A DNA stretch of 38,353 nucleotides from SIG440 sp045591095 (GTDB lineage Bacteria; Bacillota; Clostridia; Monoglobales; Monoglobaceae): the NCBI GenBank assembly GCA_045591095.1, contig JAZNSF010000044.1, positions 1-38,353 of the forward strand. The letters run 5' to 3'. The notes beneath the pieces are model-generated. The model was not told the origin of the DNA and did no database searches. It worked only from the letters and a program-made list of their open reading frames with translations. This document shows, one piece after another, positions 1-6,924 of this stretch. The position numbers and the translations under genes are program-made. The stretch's first letter is position 1. Each line of letters opens with the position of its first letter.

Positions 1-141
1 TTTACTGCTGCGGTACAGAATATGAAAAAGATTGCAAATATCCTCTGGAAAAGAGATAAGCAATTTCTATCAAGAATTATTAAAAATCTGATATATACGA
101 CACAAACCCACCTGAAAATGGTGGGTTTGTCAGTAGTCTGA
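1..141 (+). CDS. IS1182-like transposase, C-terminal end (partial)
   Basis: The window opens inside a reading frame that ends at a TGA at 139-141. The visible 46 residues begin FTAAVQNMKKIANILW, which resembles the C-terminal helix of IS1182-family DDE transposases (an '(L)TAA-QNMKKIA' signature). The last part of the frame runs through a perfect hairpin at 102-130, as is common at the 3' end of these insertion sequences. The upstream part, including the catalytic residues, lies outside the window, so I cannot tell whether the transposase is intact. The assignment rests on a short C-terminal match recalled from the family. Confidence 0.55.
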   Translation, partial: FTAAVQNMKKIANILWKRDKQFLSRIIKNLIYTTQTHLKMVGLSVV

Positions 142-163
142 GTTTCATTCCTTTGGAATGAAA
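102..163 (+). repeat. Insertion-sequence terminal hairpins
   Basis: Two perfect hairpins follow each other. The first has 11-bp arms (102-112 and 120-130) with a 7-nt loop and lies inside the last codons of the transposase frame. The second has 9-bp arms (143-151 and 155-163) with a 3-nt loop. They are joined by CAGTAGTCTGAG. Neither is followed by a clear T-run, so they look more like the structured right end of the insertion sequence than plain terminators. The exact IS boundary and target duplication cannot be set from one end. Confidence 0.45.
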
Positions 164-186
164 TTGGGAAATAAAACGTTTATTGC

Positions 187-232
187 ACCACGAATCATCG
201 AATTGTTTTTATATTGAAATTCGTGGTATAAT
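187..232 (+). promoter_or_regulatory. putP promoter with flanking inverted repeat
   Basis: A perfect -10 TATAAT (227-232) lies 18 bp after a -35-like TTGTTT (203-208). A 9-bp perfect inverted repeat, ACCACGAAT (187-195) and ATTCGTGGT (219-227), brackets the -35 region and touches the -10. That geometry suits a looping or dimeric regulator controlling the symporter. No regulator gene is visible nearby. Confidence 0.5.
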
Positions 233-261
233 TCCAATAAACATATTAAGGAGGTTTTCTT

Positions 262-1848
262 ATGAATAGTCAATCCATTCAGATTTTGATTGCTATGGTC
301 ATTTATATGGCAGTAGTCATCGTCATCGGCGTTGCTTTTGCAAAAAAAGCAAATACAAGCTCCGAAAACTATTATCTTGGCGGTCGTTCGTTAGGTCCGT
401 GGGTCACGGCAATGAGCGCTGAGGCATCCGATATGAGCGGATGGCTCTTGATGGGTCTTCCCGGCGTTGCATACTGGTACGGTCTGGCAGACGCTGCATG
501 GACGGCAATCGGTCTTGCAATCGGTACATATTTAAACTGGTTAATCGTATCCAAAAGACTTCGCCGTTACAGTATCAGAGCCAATAACTCCATTACTTTG
601 CCGGAATTTTTCTCAAACAGATTCCGTGAAAACAAAAAAGTGATTATGACGCTCGCTGCAGCGTTCATCCTTATTTTCTTCACGGTGTATGCAGCAAGCT
701 GCTTTGTAACATGCGGTAAATTATTCTCCACATTGTTTGGTTTGCCTTATGTTTCCATGATGCTTGTGGGTGCGGCATTTGTGCTTTTATACACCCTTTT
801 GGGCGGTTTTTTGGCAGAAAGTGCTTCTGACTTTATGCAGGGTATTGTAATGATTGTCGCTCTGTCTGTGATTGTTATTATCAGCACGATACAGGCAGGT
901 GGTTTTGGTCAGGTTGTTGAAAACGCAAGACAAATCCCTGGTTTTTTAGAATTTTTTGGATTGGCTGCTCCTGTCGTTGATGAAGCAGGAACGCAGATTG
1001 TAGCAAACGGCGTTCCTGTATTCGGTGAAAAAACACCTTATGGTGCGTTAACCATCTGTTCCATACTTGCGTGGGGCTTAGGCTACTTTGGTATGCCACA
1101 GGTGCTTTTGCGCTTTATGGCAATCCGCAAAGAAGAAGAATTAAAGCGTTCCAGAAGAATTGCAATGGTTTGGGTCATTATTTCTCTGGCTGTTGCCGTA
1201 TTTAGCGGTATTGCCGGCAGAGTAATTACAATGAACAATCCGGATGTTTTACAAGGCGCAGCGCTTCTTACGAAATCTGATGCAGAAAGCATCTTCATTC
1301 AGCTTTCCACAAGCTTCTTACCCCCCATTTTTGCAGGTTTTGTTATGGCAGGTATTTTGGCTGCAACCATCAGTTCTTCAGACTCTTATCTTTTAATTGC
1401 AGCTTCCGCGTTTGCGAAGAATATCTTCCAGGGCGTATGCAAAAAGGATGCAACAGATAAGCAGGTAATGCTTATGACCAGAATCACGCTTTTAGTGATT
1501 GCGGCGATTGCGATGGTAATTGCTTTGGATGAAAACAGTGTTATCTTTACGGTGGTATCTTTTGCCTGGGCAGGCTTTGGTGCAACTTTTGGTCCTTTGA
1601 TGCTGTTCTCTCTGTTTTGGAAGAGAACGACCAGAGGTGGCGCTATCGCCGGTATGATCGGTGGTGCCGGTATGGTATTTTTATGGAAACTTGTTATCAG
1701 CAAACTAGGCGGTGTATTTGCTATTTACGAACTTCTGCCTGCGTTTATCTTCTCATCACTTTTAATTGTTGTTGTATCTTTGCTGACAAAAGCACCGTCC
1801 AAAGAAATTAAAGAAGATTTTGAAGCGGTAAAACAGGCAAATAAATGA
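262..1848 (+). CDS. putP: Sodium/proline symporter (PutP-type SSF transporter)
   Basis: This 528-residue integral membrane protein belongs to the sodium:solute symporter family and probably imports proline with Na+. The family usually has about 13 membrane segments, and hydrophobic stretches recur along the whole protein. Residues around 52-68 (SAEASDMSGWLLMGLPG) match the PutP helix-2 motif that carries the Na+-binding aspartate. The serine-rich stretch TISSSDSYLLIAASAF near residue 375 fits the second Na+/substrate helix. The length is normal. An AGGAGG site sits 8 nt before the ATG. The gene has its own promoter and stands alone: the next genes downstream are pseudogenes. Substrates other than proline (other SSF clades) cannot be excluded. 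Confidence 0.88.
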   Translation: MNSQSIQILIAMVIYMAVVIVIGVAFAKKANTSSENYYLGGRSLGPWVTAMSAEASDMSGWLLMGLPGVAYWYGLADAAWTAIGLAIGTYLNWLIVSKRLRRYSIRANNSITLPEFFSNRFRENKKVIMTLAAAFILIFFTVYAASCFVTCGKLFSTLFGLPYVSMMLVGAAFVLLYTLLGGFLAESASDFMQGIVMIVALSVIVIISTIQAGGFGQVVENARQIPGFLEFFGLAAPVVDEAGTQIVANGVPVFGEKTPYGALTICSILAWGLGYFGMPQVLLRFMAIRKEEELKRSRRIAMVWVIISLAVAVFSGIAGRVITMNNPDVLQGAALLTKSDAESIFIQLSTSFLPPIFAGFVMAGILAATISSSDSYLLIAASAFAKNIFQGVCKKDATDKQVMLMTRITLLVIAAIAMVIALDENSVIFTVVSFAWAGFGATFGPLMLFSLFWKRTTRGGAIAGMIGGAGMVFLWKLVISKLGGVFAIYELLPAFIFSSLLIVVVSLLTKAPSKEIKEDFEAVKQANK

Positions 1849-1868
1849 AATTTCATAAATCAAAAAAG

Positions 1869-1888
1869 ACAATCCCTTTATGGATTGT
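1869..1888 (+). terminator. Weak terminator after putP
   Basis: ACAATCC (1869-1875) and GGATTGT (1882-1888) form a 7-bp stem with a 6-nt loop 20 nt after the putP stop. The following TGTATTGTTTC is only moderately T-rich. Confidence 0.5.
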
Positions 1889-3006
1889 TGTATTGTTTCA
1901 ACACCGATAAATATATGCTCTAAGTTTATTGTAGTGTTCATTATCTTTGGCGCATTTTTGGAAAGAACAGGAATTGCAGACTTTTTCATTAAAATAACAA
2001 ACTCAGTAGTTGGTGGATTTTCAGATGGCCCTGCGAAGGTTGCGGTTGTTGCAAGTGCTTTGGAGGGTATGGTGCCAGGTTCATCTGTTGCAAATACAGT
2101 AGGCTCAGGCTCTGTTACAATTCCCCTTATGAAAAACACAGGCTACAAGCCTGAATTTGCGGCTGCTGCAGAAGCATCTGCATCAACAGTCGGTCAGATT
2201 ATATCACCAATTATGGGTGCGGCATCTATTGCGATTTTGGCAGCTATTTTTGTCAGTCTTTTCAATAAAGAAAACCGCATTACCCCAAAACGTATATGGG
2301 AAGCTTTAGCTTCTGGTGGTCAGGGAATGATTGCCGTTGCTGCGGCGTGTGGCGTTGCAGGTATCGTCGCAGGACTATTTTGATGACAGGGCTTGCATAT
2401 GAGATGTTTAACGGTATCGTAGCTTTGGCAGGAAATCAGGTAATTATTGCACTTTTCCTTACAATGATATGCTGTATCATTCTTGGTATGGGCGTTCCGA
2501 CAACTGCTAACTATTGTATTATAGCGGCAACCTGTGCACCTATTTTGGTTAGAATGGGTGTTTCTGATATTGCGGCACATTTCTTTGTGTTCTACTTTGG
2601 TATAGTTACAGACCTTACACCGCTGGTGGCACTTGCGGCGTACGCGGGAGCGGCTATTGCTCAGGCGAATTCGATGAAGACAGCACTCACTGCAACAAAG
2701 CTTGCAATCGCTGCATTTATAGTTCCATATATGTTTGCGCTTAATCCTGCGATGCTGTTTATTGATACAACTGTATGGGAAGTTGTGCAGATAAGCATTA
2801 CATCAATCGTTGGTATATTTGCTGTTTCTGCATCTTTGGAAGGCTATTTATTAAGACATATGCTTTGGTATCAGAGAAATCTGAGCTTAGTCGGCGGACT
2901 TATGCTTATACACCCGGGCCTTGTTACCGATGCAATTGGTGTAGGACTTGTTGCGATGGTGGTATTATTTCAGTTAATTTCAAAGAAAAAATCAAAAATT
3001 TCATAA
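1880..3006 (+). pseudogene. TRAP transporter fused permease (TAXI-type), broken
   Basis: This is a remnant of the 4TM/12TM fused permease of TRAP transporters, which import organic acids using a periplasmic or lipid-anchored TAXI receptor. Three lesions are visible. The N-terminal part is missing: homology starts at about 1925 with FIIFGAFLERTGIADFF. The middle is deleted in frame: SPIMGAASI runs straight into the late motif NKENRITPKRIWEAL, where relatives have roughly 100 more residues. There is a frameshift near 2380: one frame ends AGIVAGLF and the downstream frame continues TILMTGLAYEMF. After that the C-terminal motifs (ILGMGVPTTANYCI, FYFGIVTDLTPLVALAAYA) are well kept to 3006. No receptor gene is nearby. 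The protein is not functional as read. Confidence 0.8.
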
Positions 3007-3015
3007 ATAATAAGA

Positions 3016-3047
3016 TGACAATACTCTTTGGGGTGTTGTCATTTTTT
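3016..3047 (+). terminator. Terminator after the TRAP remnant
   Basis: An 11-bp stem with two G-T pairs (3016-3026 with 3031-3041, 4-nt loop) is followed by six T residues (3042-3047), just after the TRAP stop codon. This is a standard intrinsic terminator left from the original gene. Confidence 0.75.
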
Positions 3048-3099
3048 GTTTTAGGTGATATAATGATTTCATCGAAAATGAAAGCAGCGATATAAATTC

Positions 3100-3535
3100 C
3101 TGCGCAACTTGCGATATACCTTGTGAAAACTTAAAAAGTATGTAGGTAAAAGCGTCACGGTTTCAGGCACTTTGATGCCGAGTCTCACGGGATACCATAT
3201 GTAACAAACATAATTTTGGACGGAAGCGTAATGATTGCCATTGGTCTTAGCTTTGGTGGGACTATAAGCTTTGAAAGCATAAAAGGCGTAGGAATCCTTA
3301 CATACTTAGCATTTTTATCCGCTGTTGCTTATGCACTATGGGGTATACTTCTTAAGCATAATCCTGTGTCAAAGGTTACTGTTTTCAGCTTTATGACACC
3401 GGTCTTTGGTGTTATACTTTCAAAAATCATGCTTAGTGAAAAAGCAATGTTTTTATGCTGAATGTTCTTATTGCACTGCTCCTTATATGCATAGGTATAT
3501 TTGTGCTTAATTATCAGAAAAATAAGACTAAATAA
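3100..3535 (+). pseudogene. DMT/EamA-family transporter, C-terminal remnant
   Basis: The readable part (about 3207-3461) encodes SVMIAIGLSFGG and SAVAYALWGILLKHNPVS, then TVFSFMTPVFGVILSKIMLSEK. These are typical of the second EamA repeat of drug/metabolite exporters. A frameshift near 3460 moves the last helix (LNVLIALLLICIGIFVLNYQ) into another frame ending at 3535. Upstream, fragments such as GTLMPSLTGYHM at about 3165-3203 look like the same protein in a shifted frame, and the N-terminal half is gone. A 10-bp unit (AAATAAGACT) repeats nearly three times at the 3' end (3519-3548). Not functional. Confidence 0.65.
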
Positions 3536-3568
3536 GACTAAATAAGACATATTACCTATTTGCAAAGT

Positions 3569-3597
3569 TTGACAATCTATGGTAACTATGTTATAAT
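3569..3597 (+). promoter_or_regulatory. Consensus promoter of the site-2 protease/scpAB operon
   Basis: TTGACA (3569-3574) and TATAAT (3592-3597) are both perfect and are 17 bp apart. They lie 48 bp before the ATG of the M50 protease gene. This should be a strong vegetative (sigma-A) promoter for the cluster that follows. Confidence 0.85.
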
Positions 3598-3644
3598 TAA
3601 ATTGCTGAAGAAGTTTGGATTTTTTACATCAAGGAGAGTTTGAT

Positions 3645-4340
3645 ATGTTAAACAGATTAGGACATTGGTTTGGTAATGGCTGGCTGGGCATTGCCGAACT
3701 TCTGATGACTGCGTTTTGTGTATTTCTTTCGCTTTCGGTACACGAATTTTTCCATGGCTATATGGCATATAAGCTTGGGGACCATACAGCAAAGAGTATG
3801 GGAAGACTGAACCTCAGTCCCCTTAGTCACCTTGACCCAATCGGTGCGATTTGCTTATTTCTCTTCGGCTTTGGATGGGCAAGACCTGTCCCTGTAAATC
3901 CTAATAACTTTCGGCTTGGCAAGCGAAAGTCCGGCATGGTACTGACATCACTTGCAGGACCAATAAGTAATTTGATTTTGGCATTTTTTGCGGTGCTTTT
4001 GCTTCATTTTTGTTATGCGTTTTTGCCCGAAACAGGGTCGATAGGACAAAAAATATATACGGTAGTATTTAATATTTTATACACCCTTATTTTTATGAAT
4101 GTTGGACTCATGGTATTTAATTTTATTCCTGTTCCCCCGCTTGACGGCTCGAAGATACTTAACGCAATACTGCCGCCAAGACTTTACTTTAAAATAATGG
4201 AGTATGAAAGATATGGCTTTATAGCCTTGCTTATTATTATAAATCTGCCGATTTTCAGTCGGATTCTGAATGGAATTTCGAGCCTGATTATATCGGGACT
4301 TTTCTGGCTGGTAGAGCTTATTCCGTTTTTGAGAATTTAA
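3645..4340 (+). CDS. Site-2 protease family (M50) membrane metalloprotease
   Basis: A 231-residue intramembrane zinc protease of the rhomboid-sized M50/S2P group often found just before scpA in Clostridia. The zinc motif HEFFH is at residues 33-37 in the first membrane helix, followed by the GRLNLSPLSHLDPIG segment typical of this subgroup. The second zinc-ligand motif is in PVPPLDGSKIL near residue 165. At least four hydrophobic helices are evident, and no PDZ domain is present, as usual for this short class. The start chosen is the ATG preceded by AAGGAGAG; an upstream in-frame ATG at 3615 lacks a ribosome site. The substrate is unknown. Confidence 0.88.
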   Translation: MLNRLGHWFGNGWLGIAELLMTAFCVFLSLSVHEFFHGYMAYKLGDHTAKSMGRLNLSPLSHLDPIGAICLFLFGFGWARPVPVNPNNFRLGKRKSGMVLTSLAGPISNLILAFFAVLLLHFCYAFLPETGSIGQKIYTVVFNILYTLIFMNVGLMVFNFIPVPPLDGSKILNAILPPRLYFKIMEYERYGFIALLIIINLPIFSRILNGISSLIISGLFWLVELIPFLRI

Positions 4341-4361
4341 ACTTTTAGGGAGAATTTTTAG

Positions 4362-5123
4362 ATGACTCAGCTTTCGTTTAAACTGGATTCGTTTGAGGGC
4401 CCTTTAGACCTTTTGTTGATGCTTATAAAAAAGAATAAAGTCAGCATATATGACATTCCTATCGTGGAGATACTTGAACAATATCTTGAAGTTATGAAAC
4501 AGATGGAGGACCTTGACTTAGAGCTTTCAAGTGAGTTTTTGGTCATGGCAGCAACTCTTCTTCAGATAAAGTCAAGGATGCTTCTCCCACAGGAAGATGA
4601 CGAGGAAGAGGCAGAAGACCCACGTACCGAGCTTGTAAGAAGGCTTGTTGAGTATCAGCGCATCAAGGAAAGTATAGACTTTTTTCGCGAACACGAAAAT
4701 TCGGATTCGGTACTGTTTTTCAAGCTTCCCGAAATAATCGAAAGACCGCCTGCGGTAATGGACTATTCAACGCTTACTCCCGAAAATCTAAGGGATACCT
4801 ACAAAATGTCATTTGCAAAACTCGAACGAAAACTCCCGCCACCAAAACGGTCTTTTTCGGGGATTGTTGGACACGAAAAGGTTTCGGTGCGCGAACGTGT
4901 ACGAAACATTTGGGACAAGCTTATAAAAAGAGGTAAAATGCTGTTTAGGGATATTTTCCGGGGCACAAAATCAAGGCCAGAAGCGGTTGCATCTTTCTTA
5001 GCAGTGCTTGAAATGATAAAGCTTAACAAAATTACTGTTGATAAGACCGACGACGGCAAAAACTACACAGTTACAAAGATATCAGATAGTGACAAATTTA
5101 ATTTTGAGGAATTGGAGGACTAG
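4362..5123 (+). CDS. scpA: Segregation and condensation protein A
   Basis: A 253-residue kleisin subunit of the SMC-ScpAB condensin complex, which compacts and separates sister chromosomes at the nucleoid. The N-terminus FKLDSFEGPLDLLLMLIKKNKV is the ScpA signature that binds the SMC neck. LAATLLQIKSRMLLP-type sequence (residues 62-77) and an acidic linker (EDDEEEAED) follow. The C-terminal winged-helix part (about 175-245) would contact the SMC head. It lies 21 nt after the protease gene with an AGGGAG site, and is followed by scpB as in most Firmicutes. The length is normal. Confidence 0.95.
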   Translation: MTQLSFKLDSFEGPLDLLLMLIKKNKVSIYDIPIVEILEQYLEVMKQMEDLDLELSSEFLVMAATLLQIKSRMLLPQEDDEEEAEDPRTELVRRLVEYQRIKESIDFFREHENSDSVLFFKLPEIIERPPAVMDYSTLTPENLRDTYKMSFAKLERKLPPPKRSFSGIVGHEKVSVRERVRNIWDKLIKRGKMLFRDIFRGTKSRPEAVASFLAVLEMIKLNKITVDKTDDGKNYTVTKISDSDKFNFEELED

Positions 5124-5148
5124 GGAGTATTTCTTAGTAGCTTAAAAT

Positions 5149-5775
5149 ATGAAATTAAAAGATGCAGAAGCAATAATCGAGGGCATTTTGTTTGCCGCGG
5201 GTGACCCCGTAGATATCGAAACAATAGCAGACATTCTTGACATAGACGTAAAAAGCACAAGGGCGGTACTTACTGCACTTTCGGACAAGTACGACGAAGA
5301 ATGCCGTGGACTTAAAATTATCCGCCTTGAGGATTCGTACCAGATGTGTACGAGGGGCGAATACAACAGCTACATATCAAGACTTGCTGAGCCAAGGCGT
5401 GTTCAGGTGCTTTCGAATGCAGCGATGGAGGTTTTATCCATTGTTGCCTACAAGCAGCCTGTTACCCGTTCGGTAATCGAACAAATAAGAGGCGTATCCT
5501 GTGATTCGCTGGTTAATCGTCTGCTTGAAAGAAACTTAATCCAGGAAATAGGAAGACTTGATACCCCGGGGCGTCCTATGCTTTTTGGAACTAATGACGA
5601 GTTTTTAAGGTGCTTTGGGATTTCCAGCATTACGGACCTTCCTGACTATGATAAAATAAGCTCGGAGCAGATTTCGCTTGAGGGCGAAGAAGGCTATATG
5701 TCAGCAATTGACGAAAAAACCGAGGAAGAAATGGCAAAGGCTGTTTTAAATATAGAAGGGCCTTTGGTGAAATAA
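5149..5775 (+). CDS. scpB: Segregation and condensation protein B
   Basis: A 208-residue partner of ScpA; a dimer binds the middle of the ScpA kleisin. The family is built of two winged helices. Recognisable motifs are EGILFAAGDPV near residue 11, and AMEVLSIVAYKQPVTRSVIEQIRGV (about 92-116) followed by LLERNLIQEIGRLDTPGRP, typical of the C-terminal winged helix. The acidic tail is usual. No good ribosome site lies close to the ATG; an AGGGAG about 24 nt upstream, overlapping the scpA stop, is rather far, so translation may be coupled to scpA. Confidence 0.94.
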   Translation: MKLKDAEAIIEGILFAAGDPVDIETIADILDIDVKSTRAVLTALSDKYDEECRGLKIIRLEDSYQMCTRGEYNSYISRLAEPRRVQVLSNAAMEVLSIVAYKQPVTRSVIEQIRGVSCDSLVNRLLERNLIQEIGRLDTPGRPMLFGTNDEFLRCFGISSITDLPDYDKISSEQISLEGEEGYMSAIDEKTEEEMAKAVLNIEGPLVK

Positions 5776-5794
5776 ATTGTAGCCGGTGATTTTG

Positions 5795-6382
5795 ATGAAG
5801 TATGTATTAGCGTTAATATTAGTGATATCAGTGTTTTTGGTGGTATTTTTGTTTTCACCGCTTAAGATAACAGCCGAGTACCGTGCCTCAAAGTTAAAAT
5901 TGGTATTTAAGTGCCTTTTTATAAAGGTCACGATTGATGACTCACGATTCAGAGGCAAAAAAAGTAAAGAGGTGACTATCAGAAATGAAAAAACCTCGGG
6001 TAATGCTTTTGGAAGGCTAAGGGATTTTAAGGATAACTACGGAAATGTTAAGGATATCTTAGGCGAAATACTTAATCTGGTAAGACACAAGGCCGAATTT
6101 TCGGGGATATATGTAAGAGTAAGATACGGGACGGGTGAGGCTGCGATTACCGGTATGGTTTATGGTGCAATATGGTCGCTTGTTGGCAATCTATACAGCT
6201 TTTTATGTCGTTTTTTCCGTGTTGAATTTCCAAAACTTGAGCTTGAACCCGTATTTAACGAAAAAGCCTTTGAAATTGAGGCAGAGGGAATAATTACTAC
6301 AAAGCCTGTGCATATTATTACTGCGGTTTTACGCAGTGCAAAAATATACAAAGAACATAAAAAAGAAAAAGGAGCGAAGTAA
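5795..6382 (+). CDS. DUF2953 membrane-anchored protein
   Basis: A 195-residue protein with one N-terminal hydrophobic helix (about residues 3-22) followed by a soluble part with beta-like character (ITAEYRASKLKLVFKCLF). This matches the DUF2953 family, commonly located between scpB and gerW/ytfJ in spore-forming Firmicutes and suspected of a sporulation role. ATG at 5795 is chosen over a GTG 9 nt upstream because the only purine-rich stretch (CCGGTGA) is better placed for it. It is followed two bases later by gerW. No biochemical function is known for the family. Confidence 0.75.
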   Translation: MKYVLALILVISVFLVVFLFSPLKITAEYRASKLKLVFKCLFIKVTIDDSRFRGKKSKEVTIRNEKTSGNAFGRLRDFKDNYGNVKDILGEILNLVRHKAEFSGIYVRVRYGTGEAAITGMVYGAIWSLVGNLYSFLCRFFRVEFPKLELEPVFNEKAFEIEAEGIITTKPVHIITAVLRSAKIYKEHKKEKGAK

Positions 6383-6383
6383 A

Positions 6384-6830
6384 ATGGCAGAACAGCATCC
6401 TATTCAGGGACTTATGTACACAGCAATGCAAAGCATACGTGATATGATTGATGTAAACACAATTGTAGGTGACCCGGTAGAGTCACCGGACGGCACGGTT
6501 ATAATACCTATTTCCAAGGTTGGACTTGGCTTTGGTGTGGGCGGCTCGGATTATGCCACGCAGCATTCAAAACAAACCGAAGACGGCAAAAATCTCTTTG
6601 GTGGCGGTGCCGGCGGCGGTGTTTCAATTACTCCTGTTGCATTTATGGTAGTGGGCAAAGGTCAGATAAGGCTGATGCCGGTAAATCCTGACACCAATAT
6701 CTATGATCGTGTTTTGGATATGATACCTGTCGCAATTGATAAATTAGCCGAGCTAAAGGATAGTTTTATGGCAAAAAAAGAAGCTAAAAATGGCGAAATG
6801 TCAAGTGTAACAGATTTTTCTGCTGAATAG
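6384..6830 (+). CDS. ytfJ: GerW/YtfJ family spore protein
   Basis: A 148-residue protein of the GerW (YtfJ) family, associated in Bacillus subtilis with the inner spore membrane and with germination. Diagnostic segments are NTIVGDPVESPDGTVIIPISKVGLGFGVGG near residues 26-55 and the glycine-rich FGGGAGGGVSITPVAFMVV. The family consistently shows these two blocks. The ATG at 6384 has an AAAGGAG site; an upstream in-frame start would overlap the previous gene heavily. It is the strongest sign in the window that the host forms, or descends from, spore formers. Confidence 0.92.
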   Translation: MAEQHPIQGLMYTAMQSIRDMIDVNTIVGDPVESPDGTVIIPISKVGLGFGVGGSDYATQHSKQTEDGKNLFGGGAGGGVSITPVAFMVVGKGQIRLMPVNPDTNIYDRVLDMIPVAIDKLAELKDSFMAKKEAKNGEMSSVTDFSAE

Positions 6831-6855
6831 ATTCAGGTTAATATAATTCCAACAA

Positions 6856-6891
6856 CCCTCTTTGCAAAAGGCACAGAGGGCTTGTGGTTTG
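6856..6891 (+). terminator. Possible terminator between gerW and polA
   Basis: CCCTCT (6856-6861) and AGAGGG (6875-6880) can pair around a 13-nt loop, followed by CTTGTGGTTTGTTT. The stem is short and the T-run is interrupted, so this is a weak candidate. Confidence 0.4.
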
Positions 6892-6924
6892 TTTATTTGC
6901 AGAGGGAAAGGCGGTGCTGAAAGT

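Noticed and set aside
102..163. The two hairpins before putP as a riboswitch
   Set aside because: They lie upstream of the putP promoter and partly inside the transposase frame, so they are not in the putP leader.
6862..6924. N-terminal extension of DNA polymerase I
   Set aside because: The extra 21 residues are cysteine- and basic-rich with no family match; the MRKLLIIDG start has its own ribosome site.
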